In this document: positions 50,466 through 61,173 of the stretch, piece after piece | Layout of the letters: each line of letters starts with the position of its first letter | Numbering within the stretch: position 1 is the stretch's first letter | Assembly: GCA_000333855.2 (NCBI GenBank) | Contig: CM007327.1 | Location: 109,611 to 173,610 of the forward strand | Origin: Endotrypanum monterogeii | Lineage: Eukaryota > Euglenozoa > Kinetoplastea > Trypanosomatida > Trypanosomatidae | DNA length: 64,000 nt | Direction: 5' to 3' | The notes under the pieces: generated by a model | Told to the model about the DNA's origin: nothing | The model's input: only the letters and a program-made list of their open reading frames with translations | The model's database searches: none | Made by a program: the position numbers and the translations under genes

Positions 50466-51900
50466 CAATACGATGCACATAATCTTCAATGTTGAGTGGC
50501 ATATCGTAGTTCACCACCACATCCAAGTTTTTGATATCAAGACCACGCGCTGCCACGTCGGTGGCCACGAGAACCGCGCGTTCGTCCTTTCGGAAACGAT
50601 CCAGCACGTAGTCGCGGCTGGACTGTAGCTTGTCGCCGTGGATGGCCAACACCGTCTGCCGCAGGGCACGGCCCAGGCGATCCTGGAGAATATCGCACGA
50701 TTTCTTCGTCTTCACGAAGACCAGCACACGCTGCGGCCCGACCTGGCGTAGAATCTCCTCCAGCTTCTCCTCCTTGTGGTACCCCTCAACGACGAACACG
50801 TGCTGGTGCACATCCGTGTTTGCAACAAGCTCCTCAGATCCGATGTGGACACGCACAAAATCTTTTTGGAAGCTGGCAGCAAGGTTACGAATCTCCCGTG
50901 GCCACGTCGCCGAAAACATGAGGGTCTGGCGATCTGTACGAATCTGGGAGCAGATCTTTCGTATTTGGTCCTCAAACCCCATATCAAGCATGCGATCCGC
51001 CTCGTCGAGGGTGAGGTAGGTAACGCGGAGCAGATTCGTGCAGTTCATCTCCAGTAAGTCGATCAGGCGGCCCGGTGTGGCGATGCAAACATGCACTCCG
51101 GCGCGCAGTGCGCGCTGCTGTGGGCCCTTCGGCGCACCGCCATAAACACACGTTGTAATAATACTTGGCACACGCGTAAGTGCCTTTCGGGTTTCCGTCT
51201 CAATCTGAACAGCGAGTTCGCGCGTCGGGGCGAGGACAAGCGCGATGGGGCCGTCGCCGGGCTGCAGTGGGGGCTGCGCCATGATGTGCAGCGCTGCGGG
51301 GATCATGAAGGCCATTGTCTTGCCGGAGCCTGTCTTGGCCACACCGACAATGTCGCGCGAGTTCAGAAGAATTGGCCAGGAAACAGACTGGATGGGAGTC
51401 GGCTTCTGAAATCCGGCGTCCATGAAGCCCTGGTGGACCGCATCCGGGGCGACCAGATCAGAAAATTCGAGCATCGGCTGCGGAACACGGTCACCGTAGA
51501 TGGTAATACTGTTCTCGCGCAGCCATGTCGCGATCTCCTCCTCACTGCGCGGCTTCTGCGGCTTATAAAAATTCCATTGCGTCGCGACCTTCTGCACTGC
51601 GTCCCAGTCGATGCGGTTGAGGTTGGAGCCAAGTCCGCCCTGGCGATCGTGGAACCGGTCGCCACCGCGACTGCCGCCGTAACCACGGTGACCACCACTG
51701 TAGCCGCCGCCGCCGCCGCTGCGGTACCGATCTCCGCCGTGGCCACCACCATAGCCACCCTCACGGCCACCACCATAGCCACCACCATGGCCGCCACCAT
51801 AGCCACCACCATGGCCGCCACCATGGCCGCCACCATGGCCGCCTTCACGGCCGGCACCGCGGTCGCCACCGTTGTGTGTAGCGTCACCGTATTCAGACAT
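50466..51900 (-). CDS. DBP2B: DEAD-box RNA helicase (DBP2/DDX5-like), exon 1
   Basis: ATP-dependent RNA helicase, probably nuclear and acting in RNA processing like the DBP2/DDX5 group. Exon 1 gives 478 residues plus the first base of the next codon. Residues 5-80 are Gly-rich with His, Tyr and Arg units. Helicase motifs run in order: Q motif with 'GFQKPTPIQ' near 160, motif I 'AKTGSGKT' near 190, 'PTRELAVQ', 'TPGRL', motif II 'DEAD' near 298, 'SAT' near 327, 'ARGLDI' near 450, and the first half of motif VI, 'HRIG', at the end. Motif VI is completed by exon 2 at 45569-45921. The open frame extends to 51915 only through a TTG codon, so I start at the ATG coding MSEYGD. A predicted acceptor AG lies 26 nt upstream. 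Confidence 0.95.
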
Positions 51901-51925
51901 GATCCTTGCACACAAACGGAAACTT

Positions 51926-51927
51926 CT
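51926..51927 (-). promoter_or_regulatory. Predicted spliced-leader acceptor AG for the DEAD-box gene
   Basis: A CT-rich stretch in transcript sense is followed, after about 30 nt, by AAG at this position. The predicted 5' UTR is 25 nt. A second AG three bases later is equally possible. Confidence 0.45.
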
Positions 51928-52652
51928 TTGTTATTTGATATTTCGAGTACGGCACAACAAACGGGAGAGGACAACGTCAACGCACGTCCCTGCTTTCTTC
52001 ACCAAATCCGGGGTTGTGTGTGCGTAGTGTGGTCGAGAAAGAAAGGGAGAGAAAGGGGAGGTATATATATATATATATATATATGTTCCCTTTGTTCTGG
52101 TTTGTACTTGATTGGGTGAAAACACACGTCTGAGCAAGAAACAAAAACAAAAACAAAAACTCACTGTCGTGTGCGTAGTGCGGGAAAAAGGAAAGAGGGT
52201 GAGAGGTGTGATGGAGACGACATGGTGACGAGACGCTGGGGTTTTGGTGTAGCTGGAAAGACAGCACACAAACGCGCACTCATGACCTGGGCCTCGGTAC
52301 CACGCCGAGCAGAAGGAGAAAGGGATACCTCCATGCATTGCATCAACTCTCCACCCGCACTGTACACAAGTCGCGAGAGCAAGCGTAGATGAACTACTGA
52401 TCTGTTCAAGTTGAGCAAAGCATCATCACCACCACCGACCGTTTGAGTAGGTGATATATGTATACATTGCGACTCTGCTGTTGGGACAAGAGGAGGAGAG
52501 AAGCACTTGACTTGCGTGGGAAAAAATGTATTTTTTTTTCATCATCTATTCTTTTCATATTTGCTTACCGATGGCAGTTTGTGTTTTCAAAAACAACTCA
52601 AGCGAGCCCGCGTAAAAATAGCAAGGAGGCGCACACCTATACAGGCCACACC

Positions 52653-52793
52653 AGCACACACACACACACACACACACAGACACAGACACAGACACAGACA
52701 CAGACACAGACACACAGACACACAGACATACACACACACATAGACACAGACATACACACACACACAGACACAGACACAGACACAGACACACAG

Positions 52794-52845
<52 letters not shown>

Positions 52846-52919
52846 AGACACAGACACAGACACAGACACAGACACACACACACTATATATATATATATAT
52901 ATATAGTGTGTGTGTGTGT
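52653..52919. repeat. Compound (CA)n / (CACAGA)n / TA / GT satellite
   Basis: About 267 bases of nearly pure CA with regularly spaced CAGA units, then about 11 TA units, then GT. The CAGA spacing gives 6-bp and longer-period blocks that recur two to three times, so the array probably grew by unequal copying. It lies in the presumed 3' UTR of the Cys/His-rich gene. Confidence 0.9.
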
Positions 52920-53007
52920 TCCTTTATCTCCCGTCTTTGATTTTTTTTTTTTTGGGGGGGGGGGCAGAGGGGAGGGAATGGAGGGGAACAGGTTCATGGC
53001 TGATCCT

Positions 53008-54966
53008 TCAATCAAAGGAGGAGTCGGACGAAGATCCCCTCCACTCCGGGTCATTGTTTAACCAGGAATCGTTGCTGTCATTAAAAATGGGGGGCCCTAT
53101 TTGCTGGAGCTGCTCCAAGGCAGACAAGGGTTTGCCATCTGCAGCCGAGGCCTGATGGAGCATCTGCTCCCCCTTCAGTGGTGTGGGCCAATGGAGAACT
53201 CCCTCCTCCCTCCTCACGTGGTCACGTGAAGGGGTGTCCACGAGTCGGTTCAGCGCGGCGTCGCCCAGCGGTGATGAGCTCCACGCAGCGGAATCTACAC
53301 TGAAGAGACCACCACAGATGAACAATCCGGAGGTGTGGCTGCGGGGGTCGAAAAGAGGGAGCAGACGCGGCGCACTGTCTTGCATTTTCGCTGCACGGCC
53401 AGCCAGATATGGGTGAAGCCTGCTGATGCCCACTGTAGCCAAGCGTGGTTGTGTCAATGGAGGAACTGAGTGCGGCACTGCAGATGCCGAGACTGTTGTG
53501 TCAGGTGTACCAGGCGCACCCGCTTGTCTCGAGAGCACGCTGGCCCACGTCGACGCCGCAGCGGACTGGTGTGCCTGCGTCGCGGTGCTGAACGTCATAG
53601 CCGCCTCTGTGGCACTACTAGGGGCGGCGGTGGCTGCCGCCACGTCTGGCGTTAAATCGACCGCGCGACTCGGCGTATCGGCGACAGAAGGGAAATTCGC
53701 CTTAGGCACCGCAGCGCCTACGACTTGAGTGGGGGCAGGGGATCCAGAATCGGTCGACATCGCTGCGGCATCCCTGAGTGTAGTAGACGGTGCTCGAGGA
53801 GCAGTAGCATTGATAGGAGCATCGGACGGCGCACCAGGAGCTGGCGTGGTGGCGGTTTGAGCTCCTGATGCCGCCGTTGCCGCTGCTGTGGCTGCCTCTA
53901 CCTTTGATGGGGCAGTCGCTGCCGCAGGAGAGCGAGATACCCTTGCACTAATTGCCTCCTCACCCGCCGGCAAATCTGCGCTATCATTGATGGGAGAAAC
54001 GACAGCCGTGGCAGCAGTGACAGCAACGGCGGACGGTGTCGCGGATGACTCCGCTGGCTGCTGCTTGCCTACCAGAAGTGGGGTGGTTGCCGTAGGGGCG
54101 GTGGCACTGGTTGACGTGCTCGTGGCCTTCGCTGCCTCCTTCTTTGCCACCTCGCGCACTGCAGCCGCCTCCTCTTCCTCCTCCAGCTTTCGGTGGCCGA
54201 ACTTAGCGATGGCCCTCTCCAACATGTCCTGATGCCGCTTATCAGTCTTCGGGTAGGTTGAAAGTGCTTTGATAAGCATGGCCTGCAGAATGTGTTGGTC
54301 CTCGCGGTCAACAAGCTGGCCGTTCAGGCTGAGGGCAGCGTTCATGAGCTCCACCATAATGTTGGCAAGTGTTGCCGTAATATCCTCCTTCCCATCCTTC
54401 CTTTTCTGCTTCTTTACAACCGTGTTGCCGGATTTTGCCGTGGCAGGGGTGCTCACGCTTTTGCCCTGTGTCAGGAAGGCATAGGCGCCAAGGATGTACC
54501 CATCAACGGGCTTCTTCATGGTCTTCAGCAACTGTACAAAAATATCCTGGTCACCAGCTAAGACAGCACTGTATGCGAGTAGCTGACCGACGCGGCGGGC
54601 ACACGTGCTCGGCGGATGCCGCATCATCTGCAATGCGCACTGCACCGTGTCAATGATGTGGGGATTAGTAATACTGAAGGAAAGGAGGTCCGTGTCACTC
54701 GCCTCGTCCAGCTTGGCTGCAATCGGCCGGCTCTGCTCCAGCACTTGAGTAACCTCCTCGAACTGGCTGTGCGACGGGTGCACATAGTCCCAGTGGCATC
54801 GAAGCCCCTCACACGGACGGTCGCGTTTGAAATTAATTTTACCTTTGATGAAGCTGCAGCACCACGTGTCTGGGTATCCGTTCAGAGGACAGTTAGACCC
54901 CCCAATGCACGCTCGGTGGAGCTGATACTCGCAGGGGTGCCCAAAAGTGAAGAGCTGCATCGACAT
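53008..54966 (-). CDS. Protein with Cys/His-rich N-terminus, possible CCCH zinc-finger RNA-binding protein
   Basis: A 652-residue protein. Residues 10-63 are dense in possible zinc ligands: Cys12, His17, Cys20, Cys26, Cys36, Cys37, Cys52, Cys57, His58 and His63. The Cys52-x4-Cys57-x5-His63 arrangement is reminiscent of a CCCH finger but with non-standard spacing, so RNA binding is only a suggestion. Residues about 70-270 form a helical domain, with 'CARRVGQLLAYSAVLAGDQDIFVQLL' typical of a helical-repeat segment. Residues 270-480 are an Ala/Thr/Pro-rich linker. The C-terminal 120 residues look ordered in patches and end in Ser/Asp. There is no membrane segment. ATGs at codons 1 and 3 are both possible; the nearest AG after a pyrimidine tract (54973-54974) is only 7 nt upstream. 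Confidence 0.75.
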   Translation of the reverse strand: MSMQLFTFGHPCEYQLHRACIGGSNCPLNGYPDTWCCSFIKGKINFKRDRPCEGLRCHWDYVHPSHSQFEEVTQVLEQSRPIAAKLDEASDTDLLSFSITNPHIIDTVQCALQMMRHPPSTCARRVGQLLAYSAVLAGDQDIFVQLLKTMKKPVDGYILGAYAFLTQGKSVSTPATAKSGNTVVKKQKRKDGKEDITATLANIMVELMNAALSLNGQLVDREDQHILQAMLIKALSTYPKTDKRHQDMLERAIAKFGHRKLEEEEEAAAVREVAKKEAAKATSTSTSATAPTATTPLLVGKQQPAESSATPSAVAVTAATAVVSPINDSADLPAGEEAISARVSRSPAAATAPSKVEAATAAATAASGAQTATTPAPGAPSDAPINATAPRAPSTTLRDAAAMSTDSGSPAPTQVVGAAVPKANFPSVADTPSRAVDLTPDVAAATAAPSSATEAAMTFSTATQAHQSAAASTWASVLSRQAGAPGTPDTTVSASAVPHSVPPLTQPRLATVGISRLHPYLAGRAAKMQDSAPRLLPLFDPRSHTSGLFICGGLFSVDSAAWSSSPLGDAALNRLVDTPSRDHVRREEGVLHWPTPLKGEQMLHQASAADGKPLSALEQLQQIGPPIFNDSNDSWLNNDPEWRGSSSDSSFD

Positions 54967-54989
54967 TGGTGGCTAGGCAAAATAGAAGG

Positions 54990-55026
<37 letters not shown>

Positions 55027-55297
55027 CTGCGACGTTATTATTACGGATGGCGGTGGTGGCAAAGAGGGGAGAAAGACACACCCGCGAAGAGGAAGGTGAG
55101 TGATCCGCTTCCAGGAGCAGTGACTACAGTTATGTGTATGACAGCCGGCGCAGGCGTACGAGCCGTGCGGGATCGCAGGAGCAGGAGCAGGGAGGAGATG
55201 TGTGGGTGAGGAGGGGGGGGATCGTAGAACACGGGGGGTAACTACACAGTTCACATCCGACCACGCGTGTCGCAGTGACCTACCTCCTGTCTAGAAG

Positions 55298-55338
<41 letters not shown>

Positions 55339-55437
55339 CTGTGTGTGTTTATGTATGGTGAGGAAAGGGGGGGACGGATCGGTCAACAGAGACGTATATA
55401 CTCTGAGCTTATATATATATATATATATATATATATA

Positions 55438-55447
55438 NNNNNNNNNN
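55438..55447. other. Assembly gap (10 N) at a TA microsatellite
   Basis: Ten N's separate a TA run from a GT run. A fixed 10-N run usually marks a gap of unknown size, so the repeat and spacer lengths here are not reliable. It does not interrupt any gene I recognise. Confidence 0.95.
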
Positions 55448-55540
55448 TGTGTGTGTAGTGTGTGTGTGTTAGTTAGTAGTAGTGGAGGAAGGGGGAACGG
55501 GGACGGACGTACGTACACGACGAGTACGTATACTACTCAG

Positions 55541-55582
<42 letters not shown>

Positions 55583-55920
55583 GCAGCGCCAAGAGAAAAG
55601 GGGAGGAGGAGGAGGATACACAGGAAAGCTCCGGAAATACAATCTGGAAAAATTGGCGGGCATATTTCCCCTTTTTGTTTTTTTCTTGCACGAAACCGGA
55701 AAAAAAAATTTGTACAGAGGTCACTGCACACAAGCAGAGACGCCGCGCAAATGCTGAGCGGGCAGCCAGGCGGTTACATCAGTGACTCTCCTTACAGGCA
55801 ACGAATCCGCCTTTTTGTTGTTGTTTTATCGAACAAGGGGGGAAGAGGGGAGACTACGCACCCCCACCTTCGCCGAGAAATGGGAACATCCACTGGAAAT
55901 GAATCGGTATTGTTCAGCAA

Positions 55921-56127
55921 ACATATATCTATACATACATATATATATATATATATACATACATACATATATATATATATACATACATACATATATATAT
56001 ATATACATACATACATATACATATATATTATATTATATACATACATACGTATATATAGATATACATATATATATATATACATACATATATATATATATAC
56101 ATATATATATATTATATTATATATGCA
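55921..56127. repeat. Interrupted (TA)n/(TACATA)n array in the SDHAF4 3' region
   Basis: About 200 bases of TA with regular TACATACATA interruptions. In transcript sense it contains six perfect TGTATATA octamers (complements at 55952, 55976, 56000, 56034, 56074 and 56094), the core recognised by PUF-family RNA-binding proteins. Whether it is used is unknown. Confidence 0.8.
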
Positions 56128-56507
56128 GAGAGAGCAAATCCACACGCTGTGAGGAAGCATCTTCGCCACGAAACACGTGACGCATACCCCTCTCCTCACA
56201 CACACACACACACGTCGTGTGGGATACAAGCAAAAGCAAAAAGAAAACGTCGGGTGGAAAAGGAGCGGAAAAAGGGGGAAAAATATATGTATATACTTTG
56301 AGAAAAGAGGAGAGGGACACACAGACATAATCTGCATGAATGAGGGATCGAAATAAAAACAGCAGCTCTCATCCATGAACTCCTGCTCCACCACGCAGAC
56401 ATCTCTACGAGAGCATATATCTGTGTGGGGTCGTACCCATGGCCACGATGTTCTCTCTCCTCGCCTATCCTCTCAGCCCCTGGCCCTCTTGTTCGTCTAC
56501 CGAGTCC

Positions 56508-56831
56508 TCAGAAGTCGTAGCAGCGCCCATTCACCTCCCAGTCCCCGTAGCGCGTCGGGTCCGGCTGTGTGCTGCCAATCACACGCCCAGTTGCTTCGTC
56601 TACAACGTTGGTGGGGATGGCACCGGCTTGTTTATGGAAGAGAGCCTCGGCCGATCCCAGCGATGTGGTGAAGCGCTTCACATCATCGTCTGACATGCGC
56701 TGTGGCGTGCGACTGGGGTCGCTCTTGCCGAGAAGAGCGAGACGATGTGCAAGATACGTCTTGTCCTGGATGGCTGAGACAAAAGGCCCACCCTCGACCC
56801 CGATCAGCAAGGCCCTACAACGATGAAGCAT
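56508..56831 (-). CDS. SDHAF4: Succinate dehydrogenase assembly factor 4 (SDHAF4/Sdh8, DUF1674)
   Basis: SDHAF4 is a small mitochondrial matrix chaperone that helps flavinated SDH1 join SDH2 in complex II. This 107-residue protein is the same length as human SDHAF4 (108). The diagnostic C-terminus is present: Pro-Asp-Pro-Thr-Arg-Tyr-Gly-Asp-Trp-Glu, then a Gly-Arg-Cys-x-Asp-Phe ending at the last residue. The N-terminus (MLHRCRALLIG) is basic and hydrophobic, as for a short mitochondrial presequence. The frame is open to 56843, but that first codon is GTG; the ATG at 56831 is the first usable start. An AG after a CT-rich tract lies 124 nt upstream with no intervening ATG. The family call rests on the C-terminal motif and is strong. 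Confidence 0.9.
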   Translation of the reverse strand: MLHRCRALLIGVEGGPFVSAIQDKTYLAHRLALLGKSDPSRTPQRMSDDDVKRFTTSLGSAEALFHKQAGAIPTNVVDEATGRVIGSTQPDPTRYGDWEVNGRCYDF

Positions 56832-56954
56832 CCCTGTGCACACTAAGGTAAACGCTCACCCGCTGGACGATGGCGACTGTGTAGTGAGGGTCTTGCCACC
56901 CCCTTCCTTATGCGCGTTGAAGAAGAATGCTGGTAATGCTTTCCGTTTCTTTGT

Positions 56955-56956
56955 CT
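56955..56956 (-). promoter_or_regulatory. Predicted spliced-leader acceptor AG for SDHAF4
   Basis: A strongly CT-rich tract ends in CCCAG at this position in transcript sense. It leaves a 123-nt 5' UTR without upstream ATGs. Confidence 0.55.
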
Positions 56957-58389
56957 GGGACAGGGAGAGGGGAAGAGCGAGCAGTGATGGAATTGAGAAA
57001 GCTGACCTTCCAAACAGGAGTATATATGCCAGTGTGTTTGCGTGTATGTGAGGAGGAGAGTTAGACACAAGAGCAAGGCGTCAATTATTTTTTTTTTTTT
57101 AGAAACAGAAATGATATTGGATGGATGCGAGGAATGGAACAAAAATTGAGACCCTTCCCCCCATTCGCACACACACACATATATATATATGTAATGCAGA
57201 AGGGAAGAACAAAAATAGGACAGTCATCAACCACAGAAGCATCGTCCCAAAGCACGTATCCTCTAGAGGAGGTAATGTGCTCGTACCTGGGAGTGAGTGA
57301 GAGACAGTGACACAGACAGCCGAACAGACGGAGACAAGAAAAAATGCGGAAGGGAGGTCACCTTCCCACATGTCTGTTGAAAGGGAAAGATTTTGATTTT
57401 TTTTTCCGTCCGTTGCGTGAGTCCGAAAAAGCAGTATGTGTACGTGTCTGTGTGTGTGGTCATATGGGTGCGTAGACATGTACGTGCACAAACACACACA
57501 CACACCGACACGCCCGGCGAAAAGAAAAAAAAATCCTGGACAGAAAGAAAGATGAGGAGGAAGAGCAACGACAAACAAAGAAAAAAAGAAATAGACACAG
57601 GTTACAAAATAGAGAGAGCTGATCCAGAGAACCAAACCACGAAAAAATATATATATACGGAAAGGTATCCATATGCGCCCTCAAACATACACATACACAT
57701 ACACAAGAAAAAAAAAAAATTAAATCAAAATAGGCACACATCAATTTCTGTATGGATAGGCGTGCGACAACACAGGTACTCCGCTTGCAAAAAAAAAACA
57801 AAGGGGGGGAAGGGGGAAATCATGGTCACACGCGACTACGCACATCCACTCACCCATAACAGTGGCGTAAGACCTCTTTTTGTTGTCATGGGTATTCCAG
57901 CATCAGCGCCGCCTACAATCACATACTTGTACACCACTGATCACAAAGACAGTGTGGCCGTCTATGCTGGCAGACAAGCACGAGAGATGATGTCAGACGT
58001 ACGCACAACGAGCGAAATGTATTGACGAACGGAAGCACGAGAAAGAAAAGATATAACAAGCATAGAAAGAAATATAACAGGTACACTATGCACGCTGGTG
58101 TTATCGCCAGAAATGGGGAAAAAATGCAAGAGAAGGAAGTGGGGAAGGAGAAGAATGAGGAGCGACTAACAGACGAAGTTGAAAATAATTTTAAATAAAA
58201 AAGAAACACCATACCAATAAATAAATATATGTATACATTTTTTTCTGCTTCGTTGAACCTCGTGTCCATGTATGCTAGCTCCCTTCTGCAGCTCGCTGTT
58301 GCAAAAATATATATCCATAGGGAATCTCAAGTGAAATGTGTGCCTCTGTGGAGGGGGGGGTCAAAGCATAACAACATATCACACACGCA

Positions 58390-58391
<2 letters not shown>

Positions 58392-58426
<35 letters not shown>
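58392..58426. repeat. TA microsatellite
   Basis: About 17 uninterrupted TA units in the gene-poor interval. Triplet CCA and CAG runs follow about 150-200 bases to the right. Confidence 0.9.
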
Positions 58427-58427
<1 letters not shown>

Positions 58428-61173
58428 AAAGCGGACGATACACATAAAACTGAGGATGTGTGCATATTGAATAAAAGCACCGCCTTTTCTCTTCGATATT
58501 CTTCTTTTTTTTTGTCACCATAACGGCAGGCGTCGAGACAAAAATAAAAACGCCACTCCTGCTACCACATATATCTTACCACCACCACCACCACCACCAC
58601 CACCCACCCACAGCAGCAGCAGCAGCAGCAGATTCTGAACTCCAGCGCGCATGGGCATACATGTGTACAAGTGTACGTGCGTGTGTGTGCGTGTTGTTGT
58701 TTTTTTCATTTTCCCTTTCCTCCCATGAAAATGCCCCAGAATCATTATGTATCGATGATGCAATACCCACTCGAAGGATGTTCAATAAATAATATCTGTA
58801 TATAACTGGTAAATAAAAATATAACATATATATGTATATATATAAAGAGAAATAAAGAAATGGAAATATCAACATTTAGATATCTAGACATATTTATGCG
58901 TGTACACACTCGGAAAAAAAAAGAAAAAAGAAAGAAAGCAAGAAAGCAAGAAAGCAAGAAAAAAAAATGAATTATACTCACAATAATCATTTTTTTAAAA
59001 CAAATTCGAGATTTTTTTTTTTGTGTGTGTAGACTGCGGCGAACCAGAAAGAAAAGTAATGTAGAGATAAAATATATATTTTTTTTAATTTTCAGAGGAA
59101 ATCAAAATGAAAAGGAAGCACGCACACGCAATAGCTCAGCACATAAAAAGTTGAACATGAACATAAACACAGAAGCATAATGTCGATGCGAAAAAAAAAG
59201 ATTGAATAAAAAAAAAAGTAGAAAAATCTGTTTGAGGGGGAAGGAGGGGGGAATGGTGTGAGTGGACTCCACAACCATATCCCACACACACACACACAAA
59301 TAGATGTATGTTTCTTTTTTCGAGTCAATAATATTTCTCTTCACATTGCTTTCCACGGACATCACCGCCCCCATTCAAATTCCCCCCCCCCTCCTGTCAT
59401 ATTCCTTTCCTTCCCTTGGCCTTCAAATCTATTCTCCTGAACGCTTTTATTGTTCCATAAACCCTTTGACAACCCCAAGTCTCTCCAAAGAAAAAAAAAA
59501 CACCTGCGATCGAGTTTGTGCAACCCGTAACGTATCGGGAGGAGACGCGTTCAAAAAAAAGAAATTATTTTTGTTTTATATGTACACACGCATACAAATA
59601 TATATATATATATATTTAGCATACCTGAGCGGTTTCGCAGATCACCCGAAACCAAAACTCAGCGTGGGACCTCTCATACAGCTGTGATCCCAAACTGCCT
59701 GCAGAGGTCGAGGAGCAAGTCCACCCTGCCACTCACAACGCTACTCCCCCCTCTATATCCTCCACTTGCCTACCCCCTACCGCTGTGCTCCTGTGTGTAA
59801 CGGAGTGAGCTGTGCCCCTCTAGCCTCACTCCTTCTATCTTTCCGCTCAAGAAGAAATGTCGACGGCATGCCACTGACACACGCGCGTTCACACTTTTAA
59901 AAAAAAATCCCCACAAGCACACACATATATATATATATATATACACGATACCTTTCGCTGCTCTCGTTGCCTATGGGAAACAAAAGAACTCAAGATGTTG
60001 TGTACACCTTGCGGTGCTCCACAGTGGGGCATGAGCACGTGCATGCGACAGAGTCGGTAAGCATGACGAAGACGTGTTACAGTGCGGTGCGCAGGGGAGG
60101 AAACAAAAGTAAGGAAGCGACAGAGGCGAGAAAAAAAAAGGGGGAAGAGTGAGCAGGAGATGAGAACAACAAAGAAGCGCTCGTGAATCCGGCGAATAGG
60201 GGAAGGAATGCGTTCGACATCCATGACACCCGTCCAAAGAGTCAGTGGAGCAAAGAGAGGAGAGAGAGAGAGAGAACAGAAACAAAAAGGGGTGCGTAGG
60301 AAGAATGGAGAAGAAGTGAATCCATCATGTACGTTGGGATGGCAAGGTAGAAGGGAAGGAGAGGGTGGCATATCCGGCGCAGACCCTGAGAGAAAAAAAA
60401 AAAGACACTCTCTCTCAGACAGAGACGAATCGGTTGAAGTGAATGACATTTGTGTCTATGCACTGAACAGAAAAAAAAAAATACACATATAAACCAGGAA
60501 CACTGAGAAACGAAGCACAACGAATGAGTTGAGTTGAGAAAGAAGGGTAACCAAGAGGCAAGGAGGGAGTGATGGTCTGATTGTGAAAGGTGGAAACAAA
60601 AAAAAAACATCTCCACAACTAACATCTGTCTTCACATAATATTTTCTTCCCTCACCAAAAACGATAAGTGGCCATAAAGTATGACATGCACTCAAGTTAT
60701 AGAATTCATCATATAAAATGTATGCTCGACACATCCCCTGGTGCTTTCGTACCATGTTGGCCTCTTAGCACACAAACACATAATACCATTATATACATAC
60801 ATATATATATATATATATACATACACATATATATAAATAAATATATATATATATATTTTTTTAAATAAGAATGGTAGTGAAAAACAAGATACTTTTCCTT
60901 CCATGTGCCAATGTGTGCGCTAGGCAGAAGCAGTGAGAACGGGGTGGATCGAGAGGGATACAGAATTGGGGGGGGGGGGGAGAAGGGACCGATGAACTGA
61001 AGCCCTCACAATCCATGCCGTGAATTGCATCCCCCCATGACCTCCTCCCTATTCTTCCTCCATCGATGAGCGAAATCCTCATCGCCGTGTGTGTGTGTGT
61101 GTGTGTCTGCAAATAGTTTTGAAAGAAACGGAGCGTACACGCTTTGTTCACCGAGGGAGCGTAGCCACACCCC

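Larger units (their letters stand above)
51901..53007. other. Intergenic region between the Cys/His-rich gene and the DEAD-box gene
   Basis: About 1.1 kb. It holds a TA run (52062-52084) and a large CA/CACAGA/TA/GT compound satellite (52653-52919), followed by T and G homopolymers near 52940-52964, just beyond the Cys/His gene stop. No gene is recognised. Confidence 0.65.
54967..56507. other. Intergenic region between SDHAF4 and the Cys/His-rich gene, with assembly gap
   Basis: About 1.5 kb of mainly SDHAF4 3' UTR and downstream-gene 5' UTR. It has a CA run (54991-55021), TA runs (about 55298-55326, 55410-55437 and 55544-55579), a 10-N gap (55438-55447) and an interrupted TA/TACATA array (55921-56127). 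No gene is supported. Confidence 0.65.
56832..61173. other. Long gene-poor interval between the TRAF-like gene and SDHAF4
   Basis: About 4.3 kb with no supportable gene on either strand. It is AT-rich, with many A and T homopolymers, a TA run (58392-58426), CCA and CAG triplet runs (about 58576-58630), TA runs (about 59598-59615, 59922-59941 and 60795-60858) and a G run near 60967-60980. A distinct GC-balanced stretch free of microsatellites lies at about 59640-59890. Open frames are rich in Phe/Ser/Leu or Tyr-Ile repeats and look non-coding. Most of it is probably the long 3' UTR of the TRAF-like gene. Confidence 0.6.

Noticed and set aside
51901..51915. Five-residue N-terminal extension of the DEAD-box helicase
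   Set aside because: The first codon is TTG, not ATG.
59889..60449. A 186-codon minus-strand frame in the gene-poor interval
   Set aside because: It is rich in Ser/Phe/Leu from pyrimidine-rich sequence, ends in TA/CA repeat translation, and contains no motif.
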